Assembly (NCBI GenBank): GCA_028285145.1
Contig: JANQQC010000053.1
Coordinates: forward strand, 1 to 64,000
DNA length: 64,000 bases
Direction: 5' to 3'
Origin: Hyphomonadaceae bacterium
GTDB lineage: Bacteria; Pseudomonadota; Alphaproteobacteria; Caulobacterales; Hyphomonadaceae
Shown here: one piece after another, positions 8,733 to 17,946 of the stretch
Numbering within the stretch: the stretch's first letter is position 1
Layout: each line of letters starts with the position of its first letter
The notes under the pieces: model-generated
Seen by the model: the letters and a program-made list of their open reading frames with translations, nothing else
What the model was told of the DNA's origin: nothing
The model's database searches: none
Position numbers and translations under genes: made by a program

Positions 8733-9350
8733 CTATTCGTCCTGCAGGAATTCGCCGCTGAACTCGATGACAACTTCGTCAGAGATCATCGGTACCATCG
8801 CAGTGACCCCGAAATCGGAGCGGCTGATGGTGGTGACGGCGTCAAAGCCGATCAGATCACGTTCGCCAAACCACGGCGCGTTGCCTGTGCCGTTATAGGT
8901 GACCTCGACGGGCACCGATTGCGTCACGCCCCGGAAGGTGAGGTCGCCGGTGACGATGCCGGTATTGTCGCCAGTCTGTTCGACGCCGGTGGAGACGAAG
9001 GTGATTTCCGGGTGCTCGTCGCCGTTCAGGAACTTGTCGTCGGTCGCCAGTTCTTCTTCCCATTCAATCTTCTTTTCAGGATCGGGGTAGTTGGTTTCCA
9101 GCGCGACCGGGTTGATCGTCAGCGAGATCGTCGATTCGACAGGGTTGGCCGGGTTGAAATCAATGTCGGCGTCGAAGTCGGTGAAGTTCACGGTGTAGCC
9201 TGACAGCCCGTTATGCATGACCGTCCAGGTCAGGAAAGCATGTCCCTTGTCGAGACTGTAATTGGCCTCTGCGGTTTCATCGAGCGACTGGGCCGATGCC
9301 CCGCCGACGAGGATGAGTGCCATGGTGGCCGCCGGAAAAAGGGAACGCAT
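8733..9350 (-). CDS. Periplasmic YceI-family protein
   Basis: 205 residues from the ATG at 9350, preceded by a strong AAGGAG site; in-frame codons up to 9440 are rejected because they would bury the signal peptide. A signal peptide (MRSLFPAATMALILVGGASAQ) leads straight into a YceI barrel (YSLDKGHAFLTWTVMHNG; end IEFSGEFLQDE). It closely resembles the lipoprotein encoded immediately downstream, including the last eleven residues, so the pair looks like a tandem duplication. It is the first gene of the operon leading through the b561-YceI fusion to the Sua5 gene, and shares a divergent promoter region with the acyl-CoA dehydrogenase. Confidence 0.9.
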   Translation of the reverse strand: MRSLFPAATMALILVGGASAQSLDETAEANYSLDKGHAFLTWTVMHNGLSGYTVNFTDFDADIDFNPANPVESTISLTINPVALETNYPDPEKKIEWEEELATDDKFLNGDEHPEITFVSTGVEQTGDNTGIVTGDLTFRGVTQSVPVEVTYNGTGNAPWFGERDLIGFDAVTTISRSDFGVTAMVPMISDEVVIEFSGEFLQDE

Positions 9351-9460
9351 GTATGATCTCCTTGAGCTATGTCTGCGACAAGACGTAACGCAACATTGGA
9401 TGACGTCACGGGTAGCGCTATTGATTATGCCAAATAACACTTATTCGTGAGGATGATTGC
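9351..9460. promoter_or_regulatory. Divergent promoter region, YceI operon / acyl-CoA dehydrogenase
   Basis: 110 bases between two divergent starts. It contains a perfect 8-bp palindrome TGACGTCA at 9401-9408 roughly midway, a candidate operator. The rightward gene has a GTGAGG-like ribosome site before 9461; the leftward gene has AAGGAG. I cannot place -35/-10 boxes with confidence. Confidence 0.35.
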
Positions 9461-11227
9461 ATGCCCTATGACGCCCCGGTCAATGACATTTCCTTTGCGC
9501 TGACCCAGCTGGCGGCGATTGACCGGCTGGAGGGCGGCGAGGGCTTTGAGTCCTACGATCCCGAACTCGTCGGACCCATTCTCGAAGAAGCCGGAAAGCT
9601 TGCCCGGGACGTTCTCGCCCCGATCAATCAGTCGGGCGACAAGGCCGGGGCCCAACTCACCGATGATGGCGTTATTGCCGCCCCCGGCTTCAAGGACGCC
9701 TATGCTGCCTTCCGCGATGGTGGCTGGATGGGGCTGGCCGCGCCGGAAGAGTATGGCGGGCAGGGCCTGCCGCGCGCGCTGGCGCTAGGGGTCATGGAGA
9801 TGGTTCACGGGGCGAACATGGCCTTTGGCCTTTGCCCGATGCTGACCTTCGGCGCGATCGAGGCGCTTGTCGCGCACGGAACCGAGGAGCAGAAGGAGAC
9901 CTATCTCCACAAGCTCGTCGCGGGCGAGTGGACAGGCACGATGAACCTGACCGAGCCGCAGGCTGGATCAGATGTCGGTGCGCTCAAGACAAAAGCTGTT
10001 CCGAACAGCGACGGCTCCTATGCGATCTCTGGCCAGAAAATCTACATCACCTGGGGTGACCACGACATTGCCGACAACATCGTTCACCTGGTGCTGGCGC
10101 GATTACCGGATGCGCCGGAAGGCTCGCGCGGCGTTTCGCTGTTCGTGTGTCCGAAATTCCTCGTCAACGCGGACGGTTCGCTCGGTGAACGTAATAGCGT
10201 GAAGTGCATCGGGCTTGAGACCAAGCTTGGCATCCATGCGAGCCCGACCTGTGTGATGGAGTATGACGGCGCGACGGGCTGGCTCGTGGGTGAGGAGAAT
10301 AAGGGCCTTGCCTGCATGTTCACGATGATGAACTCGGCCCGGCTCAATGTGGGGCTTGAAGGTGTGGCGGTGGGCGAGGCGGCCTACCAGACAGCGTTCG
10401 AATACGCTCAGGAACGCAAGCAGGGCAAAACCGAGGGCGTCGACGGTCCGGCTCCGATTCTTCACCATGCCGATGTACGCCGCACGCTCACCACCATGCG
10501 CTCTCAGGTCATGGCGGCGCGGGCGATCTGCTATGCCTGCGGCGTGGCTGCTGATCTTGCTGAAGCTGGGGAGACCGAAGAGATCCGTCAGGCGGCGCGC
10601 CTGCGGGAAGAACTTCTGACCCCGGTCGCGAAGGCGTGGTCCACGGATATGGGCGTGGAGGTCGCAAGCCTTGGCGTGCAAGTCCATGGCGGCATGGGGT
10701 TCATGAATGAGACGCTTGCCGCGCAGCTCTACCGCGACTCGCGCATAGCCCCGATCTATGAAGGCACGAACGGCATCCAGGCGATCGATCTCGCCGGACG
10801 GAAGCTCTCCATGGCCGATGGCGCGGCGATGGGTGAGATGATCGCCGAGATCAATGCCACGGCGCGCTCGGCGCGCGAGACCAATGATCCGCAACTGGTA
10901 CAGATCGCCGAGCGGCTCGAGACGGCGTCTGCTTCGCTGGCTGAAGCGACGCGCTGGATGATCGAGACTATGAAAAGCGACCGCGAAACCGCGCTCGCTG
11001 GCGCAACAGCGTATCTTGGCCTTTCCGGTGATGTCATTGGCGGCCACTTCCTGACGAAGGGCGCGCTTCAGGCGCGGAGCGCGGACTACAAAACCCGTGC
11101 TCAGATGACGGCACTTGCCGGGTTCTATGCCGAGACAACGCTGGCGGAAGCGCCGGGGCGCGTAGCGGGTGTGACCAAGGGTGGGGAAGCCGTCCTGCGC
11201 GACTCCGAGGCCCTGTTTGGCGTCTAA
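9461..11227 (+). CDS. Acyl-CoA dehydrogenase (large, DmdC/AcdB-like subfamily)
   Basis: 588 residues, longer than the ~380-residue classical enzymes and typical of the subfamily with an extra C-terminal domain. The FAD/substrate motif MNLTEPQAGSDVGAL, the QVHGGMGF segment and the catalytic base region APIYEGTNGIQAIDL are all present. It oxidises an acyl-CoA to the 2-enoyl-CoA in fatty acid or branched acid breakdown, passing electrons to ETF. Members include 3-methylmercaptopropionyl-CoA dehydrogenase (DmdC), so a role in DMSP-derived sulfur compounds is possible, but no other dmd gene is nearby. It is followed after 9 bases by an acetyltransferase. Confidence 0.92.
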   Translation: MPYDAPVNDISFALTQLAAIDRLEGGEGFESYDPELVGPILEEAGKLARDVLAPINQSGDKAGAQLTDDGVIAAPGFKDAYAAFRDGGWMGLAAPEEYGGQGLPRALALGVMEMVHGANMAFGLCPMLTFGAIEALVAHGTEEQKETYLHKLVAGEWTGTMNLTEPQAGSDVGALKTKAVPNSDGSYAISGQKIYITWGDHDIADNIVHLVLARLPDAPEGSRGVSLFVCPKFLVNADGSLGERNSVKCIGLETKLGIHASPTCVMEYDGATGWLVGEENKGLACMFTMMNSARLNVGLEGVAVGEAAYQTAFEYAQERKQGKTEGVDGPAPILHHADVRRTLTTMRSQVMAARAICYACGVAADLAEAGETEEIRQAARLREELLTPVAKAWSTDMGVEVASLGVQVHGGMGFMNETLAAQLYRDSRIAPIYEGTNGIQAIDLAGRKLSMADGAAMGEMIAEINATARSARETNDPQLVQIAERLETASASLAEATRWMIETMKSDRETALAGATAYLGLSGDVIGGHFLTKGALQARSADYKTRAQMTALAGFYAETTLAEAPGRVAGVTKGGEAVLRDSEALFGV

Positions 11228-11236
11228 GCTTACCTC

Positions 11237-11749
11237 GTGTCTTTTGAACTGATCGACGCCGAAGATCCTGCAGTCCTAGCCGCGCTCTGGGTCGAGACCT
11301 TTCGTCAGGCTTATGAAGGCGTTCATGCCGTCGAAGACATTGAGGCTTACTGCGAGGCGAACTTCACGCTTGATGCAGCGAAGGCCGCGCTTGCTGACCA
11401 GGGAACACGGTGCCGGCTGGCTGTTACCAATGGTGAACCTGCCGGTTTGCTGGTTGTCCGGAACGCCCCGTGCCCGTCGCCCGTGTACGGGTCATCGGCC
11501 GAGCTGAAGCAGATTTACGTGCTGGCGCAGGCCTATGGCAGCGGGCTGGGTCTGTTTCTGTTCGAGGATGCGGTCTCCATTTTTCGCGACTGGGAGCGCG
11601 ATTGGATGTGGCTTTGCGTATCGGACCGGAACCATAGGGCGCAGGCGTTTTACGCCAAGCATGCGTTTGCCCGCATTGGCACCGGTCCGACGCTGGAAGT
11701 GGGAGCGGACCACTTGCCCTCATCGATCCTGGCACGGCCTGTTCAATAG
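11237..11749 (+). CDS. GNAT-family N-acetyltransferase
   Basis: 170 residues from a GTG start at 11237. The GNAT fold is visible: an N-terminal helix pair, a beta strand LAVTNGEPAGLLVV, the acetyl-CoA-binding segment ELKQIYVLAQAYGSGLGLFLFEDAV (Q/R-x-x-G-x-G/A type, here QAYGSGLG), and a C-terminal WLCVSDRNHRAQAFYAKHAFARIGT with the N..A..FY..GF motif, where His replaces the usual Gly. Substrate unknown. It lies 9 bases after the acyl-CoA dehydrogenase and may be cotranscribed. Confidence 0.82.
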   Translation: MSFELIDAEDPAVLAALWVETFRQAYEGVHAVEDIEAYCEANFTLDAAKAALADQGTRCRLAVTNGEPAGLLVVRNAPCPSPVYGSSAELKQIYVLAQAYGSGLGLFLFEDAVSIFRDWERDWMWLCVSDRNHRAQAFYAKHAFARIGTGPTLEVGADHLPSSILARPVQ

Positions 11750-11849
11750 ATGGGCAAAGGGCTGTCGCGAACCGAATATCGGCGCGCTACGCTTTTCCCG
11801 TTCCTCAAATTATGGTCCGTTCGGAAAACGATTTCAGGAGCTGATGACC

Positions 11850-13073
11850 ATGATGAAGTTCGCCGCAATTCTCCCATCGATTGCCGTGCTTGCCGCCTGC
11901 ACGACGCTGACCGAGCCGGCAGAGCCTGAACCGTCACCGTCGCTGCACGAGACGATGATCGTTTTTGACAGCCATCTCGATACCCCCGCGAACTTCTCGC
12001 GTCAGGATTTCAGTCTTGTTGCCGATAATCCAACCCAGCTTGGCCGCACGCAGGTCGATCTGCCGAAAATGAAACGCGGCGGACTCGATGGTGGTTTCTG
12101 GGTGATCTATACGCCGCAGGGACCGCTGGACGATCAGTCCTTCAAGGCGGCACGCGATGCGGCACTGTTCCGTGCAAGTGAGATCCGTGAGGCGGCCGCC
12201 GCTTATGATGACTTCGAACTGGTCTACACCGCTGACGACGCTGAAGCGGCGGCACGGGACGGAAAGCGGGTCATGCTGGTCTCGATGGAGAATTCCTATC
12301 CGCTTGGCGAAGATGTCTCCCTGTTGAAGACCTTCCACAATTTCGGTTTGCGCATGGTCGGACCTGTTCATTTCAGGACCAATCAATTCGCAGATAGCTC
12401 AACTGATGTCGATCAGCCTCACGATGGGCTGAGCCCGCTGGGCGAGGAACTGGTTCGCGAGGCGAACCGGCTTGGCATGATACTGGACGGTTCTCACGCA
12501 TCCGACGCAGCGGTTTGGGACATGATGGCGCTTTCAACGACGCCGATCATCCTGTCCCATTCCGGACCGACGGCGGTCTATGATCATCCGCGCAATGTGG
12601 GCGACGATATTCTGAAGGCGCTCGCAGAGTCCGGTGGCGTGATTCAGATCAATGCCTTCGGGTCCTATCTGGAAGAGCTGGAGCCGACCCCTGAACGGGC
12701 CGCCGCGCTGGAAGCTCTGGCGGCCGATTTCGAAGCCCCTCCAGCTGAACTCCCGCCCGAGCAGCAGGCGGTCTATCGCGACCGCTTCCTTGCGATCAAC
12801 AGGGATTTTCCACCCCCAAGATCCAGCTTCGACAAGTATATGGAGCACCTGTTCTACGCGCTTGATCTGATTGGTCCTGACCATGTTGGCATTGGTGCTG
12901 ACTGGGATGGCGGCGGCGGTGTCGACGGGATGGAAGATGCATCGAGCCTGCCGCGTATTACCGAAGGTCTCGTCGAGGCGGGTTATTCTGCTGAAGACAT
13001 TCAGAAGATCTGGGCCGGGAATATGATGCGGCTGTTGCGGCAGGCCGAGGCTGCAAAGGAAGTCGCTGACTAG
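11850..13073 (+). CDS. Membrane dipeptidase lipoprotein (peptidase M19)
   Basis: 407 residues from the ATG at 11850; the ATG at 11844 sits only 3 bases after AGGAG (11836-11840), so the inner codon has better spacing. A short lipoprotein signal ends in VLAACTT. The M19 renal-dipeptidase barrel begins with the metal motif FDSHLDTP; SMENSYPL supplies the bridging Glu, ILDGSHASD and ILSHSG the second-shell His residues, and GIGADWDGGGG the terminal Asp. It hydrolyses dipeptides, with some members accepting D-residues. Membrane-anchored in the periplasm. Its stop overlaps the convergent cyanophycinase-like gene by 4 bases. Confidence 0.92.
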   Translation: MMKFAAILPSIAVLAACTTLTEPAEPEPSPSLHETMIVFDSHLDTPANFSRQDFSLVADNPTQLGRTQVDLPKMKRGGLDGGFWVIYTPQGPLDDQSFKAARDAALFRASEIREAAAAYDDFELVYTADDAEAAARDGKRVMLVSMENSYPLGEDVSLLKTFHNFGLRMVGPVHFRTNQFADSSTDVDQPHDGLSPLGEELVREANRLGMILDGSHASDAAVWDMMALSTTPIILSHSGPTAVYDHPRNVGDDILKALAESGGVIQINAFGSYLEELEPTPERAAALEALAADFEAPPAELPPEQQAVYRDRFLAINRDFPPPRSSFDKYMEHLFYALDLIGPDHVGIGADWDGGGGVDGMEDASSLPRITEGLVEAGYSAEDIQKIWAGNMMRLLRQAEAAKEVAD

Positions 13074-14332
13074 GGCTCCAGCGGTTTGATCAAGACGCGC
13101 ACGGGCTCGATGTTCATTTCGATGCGCTCGACCGTGTAGCGTCCACCGCCGTCTGCGGCGCGCCCCCAGTAACCGCGAGAGGCGTCGGTCTGGCGGAAGG
13201 CATAGCGCACGCCGCGGCCATCTTCGGCAAGGCCAATGCGGCTTGTCTCGGTGACGCCGCTTGTATCGACCAGACCCTGACCGATGATCGAGGCAATGGT
13301 TTCGAGCGGGCTCGACACGCCTGCGGATTGTTCGCGCGCAACCTGCGAGTATTCAGAGCCAATCGTCGCAGATTTGTACGAGGCCGGCGTGATGGCAAGG
13401 CTGCGGACATCAACCGCATCGCCTTGCGACAGGAGAGAGATGACCAACCCATCGACGGTCGTTGCTTGCTGTGTGTTTGTCCACACGGCAGTCCGGGCGT
13501 CCACGATGGTCACATAGCCGGTTCCTGTCACGACCGCGCGGCCATCGGCATCGACGACAAGCGCTGTGTTTTCGTCCACACCAAACCCGATTGCCGGGTC
13601 TGCGCCTGAATCGAAAAGGGCGGCGATCAGACGGCCCAGCCTGGCGCGCTGGCCAAAATGCTGATCGATCACGCCATGCTCAAAAAAGCCGAGTCCTGCG
13701 GCAAGTGCCACGTTATGATCTTCGGCCTCCGATGGGTAGATTGAGGGAAGGCTGCGGCCTGAGACGATCATCGTCTCGCTCATCATCGCCGCGCCGGCGC
13801 TCGACCCTCCAATCACGGCCCCTTCAGCATGTGCCGCCCGGATTGCCTGGAGGACAGGTGTTTCGCTGCCATCCTCATCGATGAGGAGATCTGTAATGCG
13901 GGATTGGTCGCCGCCGGTGAACCAGATGGCGGAAGCTGTCTCAACGACGCCCGCCAGTCCTTCATCGTTCACATTCTCTGCCCAGAGGGACTCGTCCTCT
14001 TCGGTTTTTGGATCGTCGACAACGGCTAATGGGAGGGTCGACACCAGATCGTAGGGCACGCCCTGCGCACGAAGAGCAGCCGTGACCCGGCTGGCCGCGC
14101 GAAGCGGTTCGGCTGACGCGATGGGCGCGATCAGAACGGGACCATCCCCGCGGCGCTGGTCGATAAAGGCGCGGTAGACATCGCCTTGTCCAGCCTGCAA
14201 ACCGCCGCCAACAATCACGAGCCGGCCCGGCCCGGTGGGCTGCGGGGCCTCTGGTGCCGGCTCTGGCGCGGCCGCGCACCCTGTCAGGAGGCTGACCGCC
14301 AGTGCGGTGCTAATGAGTGATCCTTTGAACAC
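13070..14332 (-). CDS. Cyanophycinase-like lipoprotein (peptidase S51)
   Basis: 420 residues from a GTG at 14332. The signal peptide ends in the lipobox SLLTGCAAA. The catalytic domain has GGGLQAGQGDVYRAFI near the start, ITGGDQSRI-like WFTGGDQSR, and the nucleophile motif IGGSSAGAAMMSE; these match cyanophycinases and alpha-aspartyl dipeptidases of family S51. The last ~130 residues form an extra C-terminal domain not needed for catalysis. Cyanophycinase cleaves cyanophycin to beta-Asp-Arg; whether the substrate here is cyanophycin or another aspartyl peptide is not shown. It is extracytoplasmic and sits beside other exported peptide/amide hydrolases. Confidence 0.85.
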   Translation of the reverse strand: MFKGSLISTALAVSLLTGCAAAPEPAPEAPQPTGPGRLVIVGGGLQAGQGDVYRAFIDQRRGDGPVLIAPIASAEPLRAASRVTAALRAQGVPYDLVSTLPLAVVDDPKTEEDESLWAENVNDEGLAGVVETASAIWFTGGDQSRITDLLIDEDGSETPVLQAIRAAHAEGAVIGGSSAGAAMMSETMIVSGRSLPSIYPSEAEDHNVALAAGLGFFEHGVIDQHFGQRARLGRLIAALFDSGADPAIGFGVDENTALVVDADGRAVVTGTGYVTIVDARTAVWTNTQQATTVDGLVISLLSQGDAVDVRSLAITPASYKSATIGSEYSQVAREQSAGVSSPLETIASIIGQGLVDTSGVTETSRIGLAEDGRGVRYAFRQTDASRGYWGRAADGGGRYTVERIEMNIEPVRVLIKPLEP

Positions 14333-14449
14333 GGCCAGGGCTCAAACCCTTATCTTATGAACGATTTTCGCATGATAACCGCTCACCGGCCTTGCTCAAC
14401 GCTGCCTGATGCCGCCAACTGACACGGATGATCAAATAAGGGTGAAGTC
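14333..14449. promoter_or_regulatory. Divergent region with 8-bp inverted repeat
   Basis: ACCCTTAT at 14346-14353 and ATAAGGGT at 14436-14443 form a perfect 8-bp inverted repeat flanking the divergent promoter space of the cyanophycinase-like and amidohydrolase genes. The right half also serves as the ribosome site of the gene at 14450. It could be an operator pair or chance. Confidence 0.3.
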
Positions 14450-15733
14450 ATGATTGTTCGGACACTTGCCGCGCTTGCGGTTTTGTCGACCGCCGCGCCG
14501 GCCGCACTGGCCGAGCGCATATTGCTGCAGGGCGGGGATGTGCTGGATGTACGCGATGGGCGCATTCTGTCCTCCACCGATGTTCTGGTGGAGGATGGCC
14601 GCATTGTCGGGATTGACGGCGATCTTAGTGGCGATGTCACGGCGGACGACACAATCATCGATATGACCGGCGCAACGCTCCTGCCGGGCTTGTCTGACAG
14701 TCATGTGCACCTGACCGGGCGTTCCGACATCCATGGATTCCGACGGCTTGCAGTCTCGCTGCCCCGCTCAACGGTGTCGGGCGTCGCCAATGCCGAGAAG
14801 ACGCTTCGCGCGGGCTTCACGACCGTGCGCAATCTGGGAGCGCCCGGCTTTGCCGATGTCGCGCTTCGCGATGCGATCAATGATGGCGAAATCCCCGGAC
14901 CGCGCGTCATTCCGGCCGGGCGATCGATCGGCATCACTGGCGGCCACTGCGACTCGAACTTGTTGCCGTTCGAGTATCGGGATCAGAGTGGTGGTGTAGC
15001 GGACGGGCCATGGGCGGTGCGTGCGAAGGTGCGCGAGAACGTGAAGTACGGGGCCGAGGTCATAAAGTTCTGCGGGACCGGCGGCGTGCTCTCCAAGGGC
15101 ACGCGCATTGGCGCGCAGCAATTCACGCTGGAAGAGATGAGCGCCATAGTGGACGAAGCGCATCTGCTCGGCCTGAAAGTGGCTGTGCATGCCCACGGCA
15201 CGGACGGCATCAACACCGCGCTTGAGGCAGGCGTCGACAGTGTGGAGCATTCCAGCCTTATCAGCGATGAGGGGGTTCAGGTCGCCGTTGAGAGCGGAAC
15301 CTTTCTGTCGATGGACATTTATGTGTCGGACTTCATCCTCTCTGAAGGCGAGGCAGCTGGCATTCTGCCGGAGTCGCTGGACAAGGAGCGCCAGGTTGGC
15401 CGGGCGCAGCGCGAGCGTTTCCAGGCTGCCGTCGAGGCCGGGGCGAAGATTGCCTATGGCACCGATGCTGGCGTGTACACGCACGGTCTGAACGGTCGCC
15501 AGTTCGCCTACATGGTGCAGTGGGGCATGACGCCGATTCAGGCGATCCGCGCGTCCACGATCGGTAACGCTGAACTGTTCGGCCTGTCAGATCAGATCGG
15601 CGAAATCGCCGTCGGCAAGAATGCCGACATTATCGCGGTGAACGGCAATCCGCTCAACGATGTTCGCGAGCTTGAAGACGTCGACTTCGTGATGAAGGAT
15701 GGCTCGGTCTTTGTGAACGCACTGGGAGAGTGA
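14450..15733 (+). CDS. Secreted metal-dependent amidohydrolase (Xaa-Pro/imidazolonepropionase-like)
   Basis: 427 residues with a cleavable signal (MIVRTLAALAVLSTAAPAALA). The amidohydrolase superfamily barrel shows the HxH metal motif in SDSHVHLTG, a Lys in EVIKFCGTGGV (carbamylatable bridging lysine), His in VAVHAHGTDG and VEHSSLI, and the last Asp in IAYGTDAGVYTHG. The C-terminus ends with the usual GEIAVGKNADIIAVNGNPLNDV. The family includes Xaa-Pro/Xaa-Arg/Lys carboxypeptidases and imidazolonepropionase relatives; the periplasmic location and neighbours favour a peptide or amide substrate. The downstream amidase starts 2 bases after its stop, so they form an operon. Confidence 0.88.
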   Translation: MIVRTLAALAVLSTAAPAALAERILLQGGDVLDVRDGRILSSTDVLVEDGRIVGIDGDLSGDVTADDTIIDMTGATLLPGLSDSHVHLTGRSDIHGFRRLAVSLPRSTVSGVANAEKTLRAGFTTVRNLGAPGFADVALRDAINDGEIPGPRVIPAGRSIGITGGHCDSNLLPFEYRDQSGGVADGPWAVRAKVRENVKYGAEVIKFCGTGGVLSKGTRIGAQQFTLEEMSAIVDEAHLLGLKVAVHAHGTDGINTALEAGVDSVEHSSLISDEGVQVAVESGTFLSMDIYVSDFILSEGEAAGILPESLDKERQVGRAQRERFQAAVEAGAKIAYGTDAGVYTHGLNGRQFAYMVQWGMTPIQAIRASTIGNAELFGLSDQIGEIAVGKNADIIAVNGNPLNDVRELEDVDFVMKDGSVFVNALGE

Positions 15734-15735
15734 CC

Positions 15736-17346
15736 ATGAAACGCGCTGCGCTAGTCCTCGCATTGATGCTGGGGGCGGCGTGCGCGTCCATGACACCGCC
15801 GCAGCTTGTCCCGGAACGCGCACCGAGCGCGGCGGAAACGCTGACCGATCAGCCATTGCATGAGGTCGCGAATGCTATTGCCGTAGGAGAGGTGACCTCG
15901 CTTGAAATGACGATGGCTTATCTCGCCCGGATCAAGGAGATCGACCGGGCCGGCCCGACGTTACAGAGCGTCCTCGCCATCAATCCGAACGCGGTTTCTG
16001 ATGCGCGCAAGCTCGATTCCTTACATTCAATCGGTGTGAGCCGTGGGCCGCTGCATGGCGTGCCGATCCTGATCAAGGACAATATCGAGACGAAGGATCC
16101 GATCCCAACGACAGCAGGCGCGCTTGCGCTGAAGGACAATCTCACCGGGCGTGACGCGCCACTGATTGCCGGGCTTCGAGCGCAGGGCGCTGTGATCCTC
16201 GGCAAGACCAATCTTTCGCAATGGGCCAATTTCCGGTCGGAGGATTCGATCAGCGGCTGGAGCGCGCTGGGCGGGCAGGTGCGCAATCCGCATGCGCTCG
16301 ATCGCAGCCCTTGTGGGTCGAGCTCCGGCAGCGGTGCGGCGGTGGCCGCGTTTCTTGCTGCGGGCGCGGTCGGCACGGAAACGAACGGATCGATCATCTG
16401 CCCCGCCTCGCTGAATGGCATTGTTGGCTTCAAGCCCACGGTCGGTGTCGTTTCACAGGATTTGATCATTCCGATCTCCCCGACGCAGGACACGGCCGGC
16501 CCGATGACGCTCACCGTGCGCGATGCTGCGCTGATGATGAATGCGATGGCCACCATCGAAGCTACGCCGGACTACACCGCCGGTCTCTCTGAGGACGCGC
16601 TGAACGGCGTTCGCATCGGCGTTCTGCGACCGGCTGTTGGTGACAATCCGGAGGTTGCCGAGGTCTTCGAAGCGGCACTCTGGGACATGCATGAAGCGGG
16701 CGCGACCCTTGTCGACATCACCGAGTACACGCCGCCGGAGACGCTTTGGGATGATGAATACAAAGTGCTTCTGGTCGAGTTTAAAGCATCGCTGAACGCG
16801 TATCTGAGCGGTGTTTCGCAAGCGGTTACGGCCCGGACGTTGGCAGACGTGATCGCCTTCAACGAGACCGTCGCGGAGACAGAGATGCCGCTCTTCGATC
16901 AGAGCATTTTCGAGATGTCGCAGGCGCAGCCGGGGCTCGACGACCCCGGCTATGTTGAGGCCCTGACGCGTCTGCTGAAAGGCATGCGCGAAGATGGGAT
17001 CGACCGGCTCCTCGCCGAACACGATGTCGATCTACTTGTAGCGCCGTCGGAAGCGCCGGCTTTCCTGATCGATCCCGTGCATGGCGACAGTTTCGATAAC
17101 AGCATCGGGGCAGGCTGGGCTGCGGCGATTGCCGGCTATCCACATCTCACTGTGCCGATGGGAACGGTGCGCAGTCTACCGGTTGGCGTGTCCTTCATCG
17201 GGACGGCGGGCGATGATGCCGACGTGCTCGCCGCAGGGTATGCCTACGAGGTTCGCAGCAACAGGCGTGTCGCGCCAGCGTTCCGCACCAGCGTGGACGA
17301 TGCGCCTGGCATCGCCGATGCGATGACCCGGCCTGCCGCGCGCTAG
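15736..17346 (+). CDS. Amidase-signature lipoprotein
   Basis: 536 residues from the ATG at 15736; an in-frame GTG at 15730 overlaps the preceding stop. The signal ends with the lipobox LGAACAS. The amidase signature triad is visible: Lys in GVPILIKDNIE, a cis-Ser in SPCGSSSGSGAA and the nucleophile Ser in GTETNGSIICPAS, followed by NGIVGFKPTVG. It should hydrolyse a carboxamide or aryl amide outside the cytoplasm, so it is not GatA. It is transcribed with the amidohydrolase gene and converges with the acetyltransferase at 17352. Confidence 0.92.
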   Translation: MKRAALVLALMLGAACASMTPPQLVPERAPSAAETLTDQPLHEVANAIAVGEVTSLEMTMAYLARIKEIDRAGPTLQSVLAINPNAVSDARKLDSLHSIGVSRGPLHGVPILIKDNIETKDPIPTTAGALALKDNLTGRDAPLIAGLRAQGAVILGKTNLSQWANFRSEDSISGWSALGGQVRNPHALDRSPCGSSSGSGAAVAAFLAAGAVGTETNGSIICPASLNGIVGFKPTVGVVSQDLIIPISPTQDTAGPMTLTVRDAALMMNAMATIEATPDYTAGLSEDALNGVRIGVLRPAVGDNPEVAEVFEAALWDMHEAGATLVDITEYTPPETLWDDEYKVLLVEFKASLNAYLSGVSQAVTARTLADVIAFNETVAETEMPLFDQSIFEMSQAQPGLDDPGYVEALTRLLKGMREDGIDRLLAEHDVDLLVAPSEAPAFLIDPVHGDSFDNSIGAGWAAAIAGYPHLTVPMGTVRSLPVGVSFIGTAGDDADVLAAGYAYEVRSNRRVAPAFRTSVDDAPGIADAMTRPAAR

Positions 17347-17351
17347 CTGTC

Positions 17352-17876
17352 TCAAAGCGCCTTTCCGAGCAGCAGGTCGTCATACTCGTTGGCACCAACG
17401 CGATACTTGCGCGTGCCGACTTTCTCAAAACCCGCCTTTCCGTAGAAAGCGATCGCTTCAGTGTTCCTGGTGTAGACACCAAGCAGCAGCCGGCGCGCCC
17501 CGATGTCTGCGGCATGGCCGAGCGCCGCTTCCATCAGCGCCCGGCCTGCGCCCGTGCCGTGATAGCGCGACAGCATGTAGATTCGTTTGAGCTGTAGGTC
17601 GTCGTCGCCTGCGGGCGGCGGCAGGTCGGATGGGCAGTTCACGGCGTAGCCCACAGGCGCGCTGGTTTCCTCAACTTCGGCAAGCCAGCAGGCGCTGCGC
17701 GGCTCCGCCATCAGGGCGAGGTAGGTCTCCGGCGTGTGAACATTGCGGGCGTGGTCCACAAGGTCCGCGCCGCGCGCCTTCTCGGCATAGGTTTCAAGGA
17801 ATGTCGCGCCACCGATGGCGGCCAGCGCATCCTCATCGCCGGGGCCGGCCCGGCGGACATTTATGATCGGTTTCAT
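17352..17876 (-). CDS. GNAT-family N-acetyltransferase
   Basis: 174 residues from the ATG at 17876; upstream codons run through the terminator hairpin and are rejected. It has a GNAT N-terminus (INVRRAGPGDEDALAAIGG), the core strand ending in LKRIYMLSRYHGTGAGRALMEAAL, with the acetyl-CoA loop RYHGTGAG, and a C-terminal LLLGVYTRNTEAIAFYGKAGFEKVGTRKY. The last part is the standard N..A..FY.K.GF motif. Substrate unknown. It lies downstream of the S9 peptidase but is separated from it by a strong hairpin terminator. Confidence 0.87.
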   Translation of the reverse strand: MKPIINVRRAGPGDEDALAAIGGATFLETYAEKARGADLVDHARNVHTPETYLALMAEPRSACWLAEVEETSAPVGYAVNCPSDLPPPAGDDDLQLKRIYMLSRYHGTGAGRALMEAALGHAADIGARRLLLGVYTRNTEAIAFYGKAGFEKVGTRKYRVGANEYDDLLLGKAL

Positions 17877-17886
17877 ACAGTCCTTA

Positions 17887-17919
17887 AAAGATGGCGGCTG
17901 CGCGAACGCAACCGCCACC
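17887..17919 (-). terminator. UUCG-loop Rho-independent terminator after S9 peptidase
   Basis: Read on the minus strand, an 11-bp stem (TGGCGGTTGCG / CGCAGCCGCCA, one U-G pair) closes a TTCG tetraloop and is followed by ATCTTTTA. The mismatch is a pairable U-G only in the minus-strand RNA, which fixes its direction. Two related hairpins lie at 20021-20051 and 20632-20665. Confidence 0.8.
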
Positions 17920-17946
17920 TGTCAGGTCTGACTTTTGGTCGCTGGC